Positions 1 through 7,827 of a stretch of 27,499 nucleotides of DNA are shown in pieces. The notes under the pieces are model-generated. The model had not been told where the DNA came from and made no database searches. It saw only the letters and a program-made list of their open reading frames with translations. Numbering within the stretch: the first letter of the stretch is position 1; each line of letters opens with the position of its first letter. Origin of the DNA: a virus; the IMG/VR virus record IMGVR_UViG_3300017765_003651, positions 1-27,499 of that record. One strand, written 5' to 3'. The position numbers were made by a program, and so were the translations under genes.

Positions 1-204
1 AGATTGTTTATCGTGTGATTTAACAGATTTTTTTAATTGTTTTACAATCTTTTTTACTTTAGATTTTTCATTTTTATTTAATTCAGCTTCTTTCATTTTA
101 GCTTTCTTACCATACATAGCCATACCTAAAGCTGATTTTTTCATTGCAGCATCATCTGCTTCTTTAATAGCTTTTTTAATTAAATCTTTTAGTATATTTG
201 ACAT
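1..204 (-). CDS. Lysine-rich protein of unknown function, 3' end cut off by window edge
   Basis: The frame opens with an ATG at 204 and stays open for 68 codons to the window edge, so the C-terminus is missing. The protein begins MSNILKDLIKKAIKEADDAA and is very rich in Lys, Ala and Glu, with a predicted helical, highly charged character. It starts four bases after the stop of the gene before it, as expected within one transcription unit. I do not recognise a family. Its place after a small possibly structural gene and the lysis-type genes fits a minor virion or assembly protein, but that is only context. Confidence 0.6.
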   Translation of the reverse strand, partial: MSNILKDLIKKAIKEADDAAMKKSALGMAMYGKKAKMKEAELNKNEKSKVKKIVKQLKKSVKSHDKQS

Positions 205-208
205 AATG

Positions 209-469
209 TTATTGTATATTTAAATAAAATAAGAAAGCACCTGTTTGAACTTTTGCCCTACCTATGGGACCATCAATATATGATCCTGCAGGAACTGTTA
301 TAGCATTAATTACAGTGGTGGGTGTAAACGATGATTCTGGGAAAGTCATATTACCAAATTCTAGGGTAATAGAGCTTTCTGCATCATCTGCACCTAATGA
401 TAATATTTTAGCAATACTACCTGTTACTTCTTGTGTTCCTGAGGAAGAAACTATTCTAAATTCTGCCAT
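209..469 (-). CDS. Small beta-rich protein, possible phage structural protein
   Basis: This 86-residue ORF has an acidic, Ser/Thr/Val-rich sequence (MAEFRIVSSSGTQEVTGSIA at the start, PAGSYIDGPIGRAKVQTGAF near the end). It has no membrane segment and no cysteine. The alternating polar/hydrophobic pattern suggests beta strands, as in small phage head-decoration or tail proteins. It lies between the holin-like gene and the truncated lysine-rich gene, with only four to five bases on each side. No Shine-Dalgarno sequence is visible before the ATG, only an A-rich leader. The structural role is inferred from composition and position, not from a recognised domain. Confidence 0.6.
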   Translation of the reverse strand: MAEFRIVSSSGTQEVTGSIAKILSLGADDAESSITLEFGNMTFPESSFTPTTVINAITVPAGSYIDGPIGRAKVQTGAFLFYLNIQ

Positions 470-474
470 TTGTT

Positions 475-714
475 TTATTTTTTATTTGCAAATTTTTCTA
501 ATCCGGCGATACCAAAACAGCCTAGTACTACTAAAGTAAATGAATCATATATAAACTCATTTATAACTAAGTCTTTACCTATATATCCGGTTATTAAATC
601 AAACAGAGCAAAAACAACCATAACTAAGAATGCTATGAAACCTACCACGTTTTTTTCATTCCAATCATTATTGTCTTTAAATATACCCCACATTGATTTT
701 ATTTTATTATACAT
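475..714 (-). CDS. Small two-helix membrane protein, holin-like
   Basis: The 79-residue protein has a short charged N-terminus with an Asn/Lys/Trp-rich stretch. A first hydrophobic helix runs at about residues 23-44 (VVGFIAFLVMVVFALFDLIT). After a short polar loop, a second one runs at about 56-71 (DSFTLVVLGCFGIAGLEKF), and the end is a basic tail. Size, two membrane segments, charged ends and position in a late-looking phage block match small holins, which make pores in the inner membrane to release endolysin at lysis. No endolysin is visible in this window. It could also be another small phage membrane protein, since holin families share little sequence. Confidence 0.6.
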   Translation of the reverse strand: MYNKIKSMWGIFKDNNDWNEKNVVGFIAFLVMVVFALFDLITGYIGKDLVINEFIYDSFTLVVLGCFGIAGLEKFANKK

Positions 715-725
715 ATATAAAGATT

Positions 726-1115
726 TTACGAGGTGAATACTTTTTTCTTACCTCCGTCATAAATATAAGCATGTCCTTCAGCTATTAGTGTTTCATTAAC
801 ACTCATTTGCTTACCTTCCTTATCCATGATAAAAATTTCGCCTAAAACTCTACCATATTTACCTAAACCATGTGATTTAAGTCTAAAGTAACCTTTTTTG
901 CTTGACACTTCTTCTAATAATTGTTTTGTTCTAGCTTTAGCGGCTAAACCTTTTTTCTTTTCTTCAGGGTCTCTTGTTCTTGATTCCCAAGTGTCTAGAC
1001 CCATAAATCGAATTCGTTTTTTAAACCAAATGTCGAATCCAACATCTATTAAGGCGTCTACTGTGTCACCGTCTACTACTCTATCTAATTTTGCTCTGTA
1101 AATGTATTTTTCCAT
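726..1115 (-). CDS. Staphylococcal-nuclease-like (SNase/thermonuclease) endonuclease
   Basis: This 129-residue protein matches the OB-fold SNase family over its whole length. The N-terminal VVDGDTVDALID carries the calcium-binding aspartates. RIRFMGLDTWESR carries the equivalents of the catalytic Arg35, Asp40 and Glu43 of staphylococcal nuclease, with Trp where the usual motif has Pro. GKYGRVLGEIF carries the equivalent of Arg87. The catalytic set is therefore complete and a calcium-dependent nuclease acting on DNA or RNA is likely. There is no signal peptide, so it should act in the host cytoplasm, perhaps on host nucleic acid. The ATG at 1115 overlaps the stop of the epimerase gene by one base and has an AGGA at suitable spacing. 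Confidence 0.88.
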   Translation of the reverse strand: MEKYIYRAKLDRVVDGDTVDALIDVGFDIWFKKRIRFMGLDTWESRTRDPEEKKKGLAAKARTKQLLEEVSSKKGYFRLKSHGLGKYGRVLGEIFIMDKEGKQMSVNETLIAEGHAYIYDGGKKKVFTS

Positions 1116-2029
1116 TATATTCCTAATTTTTGTTTATATTCTTTTATCCATGTTGATAAATCTCCCTTAGGATCCCAATCTAAAATTAAAAGTGCTTTAG
1201 AATTATCTGCTAGTGTTTTAAAAGGTTCAATAACTTTATTTCCATATTGTTTTTCCCCACCAAACATATCTGCTAATTCATTTACAGAATAATTTTTACC
1301 ATTACCTATATTAAATGCTTCGCCATTTAAATCCTCAGGATTTGTAGCTGCTAATATATTAGCATTAACTACGTCTCCTACATATGTAAAGTCTCTACGT
1401 TGCTCACCATCATTATTAATTGTTAATGGTTTTCCTTTTAACATTTGATCAGCAAATACAGCTATTACTAATTTGTATGCCCCTTCTAAGTTCATTCTTT
1501 CACCATATACATTAAAATATCTTAATGATACAGTATCTAATCCATACACTTGACTAAACATTTTACAGTATTGTTCACCAACATATTTTTGTAAACCATA
1601 GGGTGAAAGTGGATTTGTTGTTTCTTCTTCAGGTGTAGGAAACTTTCGATTATTTCCATAACAAGAACTACTAGCACTATATACAAACCTTTTTACTCCT
1701 AATTTATTAGCTAATGTTAACATTCTTAATGTTCCACCAATATTTACTTCATCATAAGGGATAGGATCATCAATTGATGGCTGAACTCTAGCTAGGGCAG
1801 CACAATGAAATATTACATCTGTGTTTTTAAATTCATACCATGCTGCATTAGGGTCTATTTGTGTTATATCTTTATTATGAAATATAGCTTTTGGATTTAT
1901 ATTTTTTTCAAAACCTGTTGATAAATTATCTATGATATGAACTTCTACACCCATATCAATTAGTTTATCTACTAAATTAGAGCCTATAAAACCTGCTCCA
2001 CCTGTTACTATTGCTTTTTTAATCATCAT
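1115..2029 (-). CDS. NAD-dependent sugar-nucleotide epimerase/dehydratase (extended SDR, GalE-like)
   Basis: This 304-residue protein has the Rossmann TGGAGFIGSNL motif at about residues 9-19. The acidic residue that binds the NAD ribose follows (VHIIDNLSTG), then the HCAALARVQ stretch. The catalytic Ser region is ASSSCYG and the catalytic pair is YGLQK (YxxxK). RYFNVYGERM and RRDFTYVGDVV are typical of UDP-hexose 4-epimerases and related dehydratases. Length is normal for the family. It probably changes a nucleotide sugar used by the neighbouring glycosyltransferases, but the exact substrate cannot be read from sequence. It overlaps the upstream gene by four bases and is the last sugar gene of the large block. 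Confidence 0.88.
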   Translation of the reverse strand: MMIKKAIVTGGAGFIGSNLVDKLIDMGVEVHIIDNLSTGFEKNINPKAIFHNKDITQIDPNAAWYEFKNTDVIFHCAALARVQPSIDDPIPYDEVNIGGTLRMLTLANKLGVKRFVYSASSSCYGNNRKFPTPEEETTNPLSPYGLQKYVGEQYCKMFSQVYGLDTVSLRYFNVYGERMNLEGAYKLVIAVFADQMLKGKPLTINNDGEQRRDFTYVGDVVNANILAATNPEDLNGEAFNIGNGKNYSVNELADMFGGEKQYGNKVIEPFKTLADNSKALLILDWDPKGDLSTWIKEYKQKLGI

Positions 2030-3222
2030 TTTATTATTTCTTTTTCTAAATTAAAGATTTCTATTTTTAGATTACCTAATTCAAATTTACAAGGTAAATC
2101 TTCTTTAGTTAATTCATCATCACCAGCTAATATTTCAGATAAATTAGATATGTTTTCAAAATCTTGCTGTGTAAATTTACCCATATCAATTTCTATTAAA
2201 ATATGGTTATTTTTTTCATTATCTAATGGTAATACTCTTTCTTTTAAATCTAAAATAGTATTAGACTGTTCCATTTTTATATAACTGTTTATTAAATGTG
2301 GTTCAACATAAATATTATTACTCCATGGTTCTAAACCCATTAAAACTGTTAAGTTGGTTTTTCCTTTTACAATAATCCCTATATCATACTTAGGTGGTAT
2401 AATAGGTTTCATAAATTCATCATGTTTAATAAAATGACCCCATTTACGAACAAAGTTTCTACCATTTTTAGTAGTAGTATATTGCCATTCTTCACTATCT
2501 TGACCTGCAGCTCCCCCAGCATGTTTATTAAATCTACTACCTCTACTTGTAAAATGGTAAACTAAACCTTCCCATGTTTGTAATACTTTATAACCATTTA
2601 AAATAAAGCGATTAAATAAATCACTATCTTCTTTACTTTGGGGTGCAAATAATTCATCATGTCCACCTACAGCTAAAAAATCTTCTTTATACATACACCA
2701 AGGTGCAAATATACCTTCAGTAACTAATGTATCATGTTTAGGTTGATATCCTCCTTCTGAATCTATAGGTTTTGTAACCCAATCACAAAATTTATCATAA
2801 TCAAAATCTTCAACCTCAATCCCAAAATCATATAATACTTTTTCAGGTCCATCTGGATGTAAAGGTGGTTCAACTCGAGTTGCACTTACAACAGTACCTT
2901 TTTTAAGATGTTTTAGTATATGTTTATCTAGATCTGGTGCTGCTACCATATCTGAATGAAATGCAAATATGATTTCTGTTCTTGCCATTTCAATACCCTT
3001 ATCAAACATACCAACTATACCAATACGCTCAGGACCCGGATTATGGTGTGTTATTAAATTTTCATCACCCAAACTATCAATCCATTCTTGGGTTCCGTCT
3101 GTACTAGCATCATTTAATACTAATATTTCATGTTTTATTTCTAGATTACGTATTGATTTGTAAGCTAATTGTAAAAATTCTAAATTATTTCTACTTGGTA
3201 TTACGAATGTTATTTTTTCCAT
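2026..3222 (-). CDS. Family 2-like glycosyltransferase with extra C-terminal region
   Basis: This is a 398-residue protein. Its first ~260 residues form a GT-A fold: ITFVIPSRNNLEFLQLAYKS at the start, the nucleotide-binding strand EILVLNDASTDGTQEW, the DxD-like FHSDM near residue 90, and an acidic KEDSDLFNR near 216 in the place of the usual catalytic ED motif. The last ~130 residues have no clear family and contain a short strand-rich stretch (KYDIGIIVKGKTNL) and an acidic helical end. It probably transfers a sugar from a nucleotide donor to a glycan. Donor and acceptor are unknown. It is separated by one base from the gene upstream. Confidence 0.82.
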   Translation of the reverse strand: MEKITFVIPSRNNLEFLQLAYKSIRNLEIKHEILVLNDASTDGTQEWIDSLGDENLITHHNPGPERIGIVGMFDKGIEMARTEIIFAFHSDMVAAPDLDKHILKHLKKGTVVSATRVEPPLHPDGPEKVLYDFGIEVEDFDYDKFCDWVTKPIDSEGGYQPKHDTLVTEGIFAPWCMYKEDFLAVGGHDELFAPQSKEDSDLFNRFILNGYKVLQTWEGLVYHFTSRGSRFNKHAGGAAGQDSEEWQYTTTKNGRNFVRKWGHFIKHDEFMKPIIPPKYDIGIIVKGKTNLTVLMGLEPWSNNIYVEPHLINSYIKMEQSNTILDLKERVLPLDNEKNNHILIEIDMGKFTQQDFENISNLSEILAGDDELTKEDLPCKFELGNLKIEIFNLEKEIIK

Positions 3223-3223
3223 A

Positions 3224-4015
3224 TTATATGTGTTTATCTATTTCTTCTTGAGTTAGTTTTCTTATTGCATTACCATCTTCATCTTCCCAATGCCAATGTA
3301 CATCATCTTTTTTAGCTTTATTTAATAAAGCTTTTTCATCATAGTGAAAAATACCTGATTTTTTAAAAAAGAAATTATAATATACTGGATCATTACCATG
3401 TTCTTTTTTTAAATCTTCTATTGAATCTACATAATATATATCTTTATTTATGTCTATGCCATTCATTTCTAAGGCATGATACATACAAGGTTCCCATTCC
3501 ATAGATGGATGACCATTTTCTAAAGATAATTGTTTATATTGATTTAACTTTGTAACATCAAATATATTATTAAATAATTCTATTTCCATCATACAAAAGT
3601 CAAAATGAAAAGGAATAGTTTTATCATTAACTACTAAATTTTCATCAAATAACCACTGTCGTGGTAACCCTGCTATTTTTATATTGTGTTTTTTTACATA
3701 TTCATATGTATCTGATATTATTTTTGAACCATCTCTAAACCAATTATCAGCATGGAAATGTAAAACGTAATCACAATTTTTAAAACATTCTATTGTGCTT
3801 GCTACCATATAAAAAGTTCCATCATGTTTACCTGGATTTTCATCTAAATAATATAATGGAAAATTAATATTACTACCAATTTCATTTACAAAATTTTGAT
3901 TTTCCCAAGTAGATATAAAAACTGGATTATAGTTATCTTTATCTAGATCAGATAATAAAATATTATGGTAATTAAAATAATAAGGGTTATAAGCTGTAAC
4001 TACTATTCCTAACAT
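3224..4015 (-). CDS. Putative GT-A-type glycosyltransferase-like protein
   Basis: The 263-residue protein begins MLGIVVTAYNPYYFNYHN, similar in layout to the first strand of GT-A enzymes. It has a hydrophobic strand followed by an acidic/histidine motif, DYVLHFHADNWFRDG, that could act as the DxD metal site near residue 87. A later LENGHPSMEWEPCMYHALEM resembles the conserved Glu region of such enzymes. I do not recognise a named family. Its place between two clear glycosyltransferases, with short overlap or gap, supports a role in the same glycan pathway. It could instead be a non-catalytic partner of a neighbour. Confidence 0.6.
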   Translation of the reverse strand: MLGIVVTAYNPYYFNYHNILLSDLDKDNYNPVFISTWENQNFVNEIGSNINFPLYYLDENPGKHDGTFYMVASTIECFKNCDYVLHFHADNWFRDGSKIISDTYEYVKKHNIKIAGLPRQWLFDENLVVNDKTIPFHFDFCMMEIELFNNIFDVTKLNQYKQLSLENGHPSMEWEPCMYHALEMNGIDINKDIYYVDSIEDLKKEHGNDPVYYNFFFKKSGIFHYDEKALLNKAKKDDVHWHWEDEDGNAIRKLTQEEIDKHI

Positions 4016-4959
4016 GATAATCTGGTTTTCATCTTTTCTAAAAATATTTTTTCACTAAACAAAGTATTATAATTAGTTTTTGCTTTTTTAGCACACATAT
4101 TATAAAAATCTTTATCTTCTTTTAATTTTATAGCTAACTGTCTAGCTTTTTCTAAATCATCAAAATCAATAGATAAATCTGGATGGATTTTTCTTTGAGT
4201 ATCTGCTTTATCATAACCTATACAAGGTATTCCTAAATAACCACAATTCATAGCAAACGTCCCCGCTGCAATTGTAGGCATTAAATGAATAGCATATTTA
4301 AAGCTAGCTAATGTTTTAACCCAATCTGCCCAATTCATATAAGGTAAGTGAGTTAAATTATCTGCTTGCTCTTCGTTTGCTATTTTTCTACCCATACTAG
4401 GGGCGTAAATGGGACATTCAAATTGATTTGCTATAATATATGAATCAAAACCTCCATACCATCTACAAAAATTACCTCCTATCATTACTTTTTCTTCTTT
4501 AGGAGTATTTAAAGCATCTTTAATAACATCTTCAACCATTACACTTGGTATATCCCAAACAGGTTTACTATTACCTATTAAACCTTTAAAATAAGGAATA
4601 TCAGTTTCATTTTCACAAAGTATCCCATCAACACTAGCTAAAACATTATAATGCCAAAATTGTTGGTGTAAAGGTAAATCTTGAAATATCCATGAAGGAC
4701 CTTCTTGCATAAACCAAACTTTATCTGCTATTTTTCTTGACTCTGCAACTATGTCTAAATTATATAATTCGTTTCTGTCTTGTTCAGTTTTAGGAATTAA
4801 TAAAATAGCTACATCAAATCTATCCTTAAATGCATTTATATTTGAGTAATGAATATTAGGTGCGTCTAATAAACACTGTTGAGCTAAATCTACTCTCATG
4901 TTAGGGTGGTTTCGAGGTATAGTACAATTAGGTTTTTGTGATATAAATGTTATTTTCAT
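4009..4959 (-). CDS. GT-B-type glycosyltransferase-like protein
   Basis: This 316-residue protein has a short N-terminal Rossmann-like start (MKITFISQKPNC) and an IMMATURE-looking first half followed by a C-terminal half with GGNFCRWYGGFDS. The phrase HLMPTIAAGTFAMNCGYLGI then GIPCIGYDK is the place where GT-B enzymes bind the donor nucleotide. It lacks the clear E-x7-E pair of family 4, so its class is less certain than that of the two large GT-B genes at 21.2-24.0 kb. The C-terminal helices (DLEKARQLAIKLKEDKDFY) are typical of the end of this fold. It overlaps the next gene by seven bases. Confidence 0.62.
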   Translation of the reverse strand: MKITFISQKPNCTIPRNHPNMRVDLAQQCLLDAPNIHYSNINAFKDRFDVAILLIPKTEQDRNELYNLDIVAESRKIADKVWFMQEGPSWIFQDLPLHQQFWHYNVLASVDGILCENETDIPYFKGLIGNSKPVWDIPSVMVEDVIKDALNTPKEEKVMIGGNFCRWYGGFDSYIIANQFECPIYAPSMGRKIANEEQADNLTHLPYMNWADWVKTLASFKYAIHLMPTIAAGTFAMNCGYLGIPCIGYDKADTQRKIHPDLSIDFDDLEKARQLAIKLKEDKDFYNMCAKKAKTNYNTLFSEKIFLEKMKTRLSC

Positions 4960-5636
4960 AATAATTCTTTTAATAGTTTAAAATTTAATGTATAATTATC
5001 TTTTAAATATATTAATATTTCTCTAAAATTTTCGTAATTTTCTTTATTCCAGTTATTATCATTAGCTAAACCTGCTATATGAGATTGAAACATAATTGTG
5101 TCATTATTCCAAAGAGTTAAATTGAAATCATCAAGATGAATACCATCTGCTCCTTTAAATGTTTTTATATTTTTTATTGATATATTATCATTATGTGATT
5201 CATGTATAGCTACGTAATTAAATTTTTCACTTACAGCATCAAATGAACCTTGAGTAGCTAGCCAACCAGGCATTCTCCATCCTAAAGGTTTTACTCCTAC
5301 TTTTTCCCATTCATTTAAACATTCTATTAATCTATTAGTTGCTGAATTATAATCATGTTCTGTCATTTCACATTCTCCAGGACCACCTATCCTACAATCG
5401 TGGTAATGACCATGAGCTGCTAATTCAATCCAGTTTAGATTATTCCAGTAATCCACCCATTCTTGATGTTTAGATAAAGGATATTTACCATGGTAATTAG
5501 AAGGGATAAATTGTACAAATTTACAATTAAATTCTTTATTTAATTTATGTAAATAAGATGTACATTCATCATCAGGTAAACCCCATCCTTTTTCTGGATG
5601 AGTATCATCTATGCATATAACTACATTTAACTCCAT
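4956..5636 (-). CDS. Polysaccharide-deacetylase-like protein (NodB/CE4 fold)
   Basis: This 226-residue protein starts with a strand ending in paired acids, VVICIDDTHPEKGWG, like the Asp-Asp motif of carbohydrate esterase 4. It carries LAAHGHYHDCRIG near residue 74, a match to the metal-binding H-x3-H motif. Later GWRMPGW corresponds to the R-x-P motif, and MFQSHIAG gives a late His as expected. There is no signal peptide, so it would act in the cytoplasm. It probably removes an acetyl group from an amino sugar or a lipid-linked glycan, but related enzymes act on other amides. Four-base overlaps on the upstream side and one base downstream tie it to the cluster. Confidence 0.72.
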   Translation of the reverse strand: MELNVVICIDDTHPEKGWGLPDDECTSYLHKLNKEFNCKFVQFIPSNYHGKYPLSKHQEWVDYWNNLNWIELAAHGHYHDCRIGGPGECEMTEHDYNSATNRLIECLNEWEKVGVKPLGWRMPGWLATQGSFDAVSEKFNYVAIHESHNDNISIKNIKTFKGADGIHLDDFNLTLWNNDTIMFQSHIAGLANDNNWNKENYENFREILIYLKDNYTLNFKLLKELL

Positions 5637-6427
5637 TAGGTTAATTTATTACCTCTAACATCTAATACACAAGGTTTTGGGTGATTAGTAACTTGGAGTT
5701 TATACCCCAATTTACAGTATATATTAGTAAACATTACTTCACCATTTAGCTCATTATTTCTATACCATTGTTTAGCATAATCACTATCAAATGCATCTAA
5801 TCTAGCTTCAAATATACATTTTTGCATTTCATCTGTCATAGGCATTTGTGGGTGGGGTAAGTGTTTCATTGTATCTACTACTTGTTGTAAGTATTTTTTA
5901 TGAGTACATCCTAAACCACCATGAGCATGAGGATCATGTCCCCCAGATGTACTTTTAATATAATAACCATCTAATTCATGATCGTATCTACAACCCCCAA
6001 TAAATGCTACATCATCATTTTCATCTAATTGTTTAACCATTGATGAAAAATAGTTAGGTTCTACTAAATGATAATCATCCTCATTAAAAAACCAATAATC
6101 ATAGGTATTTTTAAATTTTTCAAATGCATAATTGAATGAACCATAACTTTCACCTATACCATTATTCCAATCTCTATTTAATATAATTATTTTTCCATCT
6201 TTTGTTTTAGTACCATCAATTTCTTTAAGGAATTCTTTACCTCTTTTATGTCCAAAATCATGATTAACTATTATGGTGTCTTTTTCAACTCCACTACTAA
6301 TTATTGTTTCATACTCTACTAATTCAGTAAGTAATCTTACTGCATCTTCTCCTGTAAGTGAATTCGTATTGGACCCACCATGGTTTCTTCTAGGGCCAAA
6401 ATATGTTGCAACTACTCTACAATTCAT
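5636..6427 (-). CDS. Putative GT-A-type glycosyltransferase
   Basis: The 263-residue protein starts MNCRVVATYFGPRRNHGGSN. Inside are DTIIVNHDFGHKRGKEFL, a donor-binding-like strand IIILNRDWNNGIGESYG, and the acidic motif YWFFNEDDYH near residue 120, which could be the DxD metal site. A later GGHDPHAHGGLGC has several His and may be the acceptor loop. The ATG at 6427 is preferred over a TTG at 6460, which would add an unconserved KQQK-like leader that overlaps more of the previous gene. The fold call comes from motif order only. Donor and acceptor are unknown. Confidence 0.65.
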   Translation of the reverse strand: MNCRVVATYFGPRRNHGGSNTNSLTGEDAVRLLTELVEYETIISSGVEKDTIIVNHDFGHKRGKEFLKEIDGTKTKDGKIIILNRDWNNGIGESYGSFNYAFEKFKNTYDYWFFNEDDYHLVEPNYFSSMVKQLDENDDVAFIGGCRYDHELDGYYIKSTSGGHDPHAHGGLGCTHKKYLQQVVDTMKHLPHPQMPMTDEMQKCIFEARLDAFDSDYAKQWYRNNELNGEVMFTNIYCKLGYKLQVTNHPKPCVLDVRGNKLT

Positions 6428-7076
6428 TTTTTGTTGTTTTATAATAACCACCAATTGCAAATTCTACTTTTGTATTGATAGCTCCATGATTACTTGGTTT
6501 ATATTTAGAATAAGGAATAATTCTAAAATCTGCACTTACTCTAGTTGTATTAGTTAAATTCTGTTTATTACCATGTGTTAAATTAGCTCCATTCCACTGA
6601 ACACATTCTCCATACTCCACATCCATAGCTTTATAATCGCCTTTATCTTCTTCAGATTCAACCCATATAGTATTAGTACCATATGCTTTTGTAAATGGTA
6701 AATAATAATTTAACTCACATACTTCTTCATGCCAATCTTTATCCCTATACCATTTATCTTTATGGTATTCCCCTACTGCTATATTACCAGGAAAATGTAA
6801 TCTAAAAGTTGGTATTTTTTGGTATACTATTTCTTCATCATATAATGGGCGAATTATATTTAATATAAATTTATCGTATAATTCTAATACTTGTTCTTTA
6901 CAATTATTATAATATAATTTATGGTATTTAGTACCTTGGTCTTCTTCTCTTTTAAATACATCATACCCTTCAAAATGATCTTCTTCATGTATTTTAGCTA
7001 AATTAGAAGTGTCTAAAATATTACTTATAATATCAGCAAAGGGATAATCCTTAGTTGAGTAATTGATTTTTTTCAT
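6417..7076 (-). CDS. 2-oxoglutarate/Fe(II)-dependent oxygenase, StrG-like
   Basis: This 219-residue protein has an iron-binding facial triad: H105-x-D107 in GEYHKDKW and H168 in NLTHGNKQ. An Arg (179 or 185) follows at the place that binds 2-oxoglutarate. The stretches FRLHFPGNIAVGEYH and YGTNTIWVESEEDKGD resemble proteins annotated as StrG-like in streptomycin-type gene clusters. It would hydroxylate, desaturate or otherwise oxidise a small molecule or sugar. It lies just after the phosphonate module and overlaps its alcohol dehydrogenase gene by 26 bases, so the phosphonate product or a glycan carrying it is a candidate substrate. That link is inference. Confidence 0.78.
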   Translation of the reverse strand: MKKINYSTKDYPFADIISNILDTSNLAKIHEEDHFEGYDVFKREEDQGTKYHKLYYNNCKEQVLELYDKFILNIIRPLYDEEIVYQKIPTFRLHFPGNIAVGEYHKDKWYRDKDWHEEVCELNYYLPFTKAYGTNTIWVESEEDKGDYKAMDVEYGECVQWNGANLTHGNKQNLTNTTRVSADFRIIPYSKYKPSNHGAINTKVEFAIGGYYKTTKNEL

Positions 7077-7827
7077 AGTTTAATTCTTTTTTTAATATAT
7101 CTAAATTTATAGATTTACTTGTATTAAAAAATTTATTATATGTTTGTGCTTTACTTATAATAAAATTTACATCAACATCCACAAATCTATTAAGTTTTTT
7201 AATATTAATGTTTTGTTTAAAAATTCTACATAGTGGGGGAATTAAAAATCCTAGTGCTTTACCATGTGTTATTCCATATTTACCCGTTATAGGATAAGAT
7301 AAAGCGTGTAGTATAGTAGTAGGAACTTGTTGAATAAATGAACCCGCTTTATGACCTAATTTAATTATATCTATTGGTTTAATTTTAGGAGCAGTTAATT
7401 GTTCTAATGTATCTTCTACTTCAGTTTTATCTAGTTTATCAATATCTTTTGACCATAAAACATCTAAACAATGGCTTATAGCATCATATTTAGTATATTG
7501 TAGTGTATTTTTAGGTAATGATTCTATAAATTTAGACTTAAATATAACTTCTTTAGGTATATAAGAATTAAAATTTAATTTATTATCTTTATCCCAATAT
7601 ACTGAATGTGATGTAGCTGTTGCCCCTGCTGCTGTTGTTGGATAACAAGTTATAGGATTGCTAGATAATATTTTAGCAGTATCAACTACAGCTCCACCCC
7701 CCACAGCAACAACATTATTGTATTTACCTTGTAATTTTAGAATATCTTTAGTAGGAGGATTATTTACTATAAATTTTTTTCCTTCTAAAAAATTCTGGGT
7801 TGAAGGTGAGCATACAATTAAAGACAT
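7051..7827 (-). CDS. Compact iron-type alcohol dehydrogenase, probable phosphonoacetaldehyde reductase
   Basis: The 258-residue protein belongs to the Fe-type (group III) alcohol dehydrogenases. It has GGGAVVDTAK at 43-52, the nucleotide-binding motif. All four metal ligands of the family are in place: D115 and H119 (DAISHCLD), and H174 and H188 exactly 14 apart (HALSYPITGKYGITH). Family members are usually about 380 residues. This one is short at both ends, with only ~42 residues before GGG and ~70 after the last ligand. It follows phosphonopyruvate decarboxylase, so the likely reaction is phosphonoacetaldehyde to 2-hydroxyethylphosphonate with NAD(P)H, as in known phosphonate pathways. Substrate is inferred from context. 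Confidence 0.8.
   Translation of the reverse strand: MSLIVCSPSTQNFLEGKKFIVNNPPTKDILKLQGKYNNVVAVGGGAVVDTAKILSSNPITCYPTTAAGATATSHSVYWDKDNKLNFNSYIPKEVIFKSKFIESLPKNTLQYTKYDAISHCLDVLWSKDIDKLDKTEVEDTLEQLTAPKIKPIDIIKLGHKAGSFIQQVPTTILHALSYPITGKYGITHGKALGFLIPPLCRIFKQNINIKKLNRFVDVDVNFIISKAQTYNKFFNTSKSINLDILKKELNYEKNQLLN

Noticed and set aside
264-539. Open frames on the plus strand (for example 264-539, 2969-3163, 6273-6557, 11784-12116, 13447-14053, 21245-21472)
   Set aside because: Each lies opposite a minus-strand gene with clear motifs or good overlap spacing, has low-complexity or unlikely protein composition, and no start signal. They look like shadows.
470-725. T4-like late promoter (TATAAATA) before the lysis-type genes
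   Set aside because: No exact copy was seen on the minus strand in the gaps near 205, 470 or 715. AT-rich near-matches are too common here to count. One TATTTATA on the plus strand near 10557 lies inside the NeuB gene.
6428-6460. Longer start (TTG at 6460) for the GT-A-like gene
   Set aside because: It adds 11 residues with a KQQK stretch within the previous gene's end, while the ATG at 6427 gives a normal fold start and an 11-base overlap like others.
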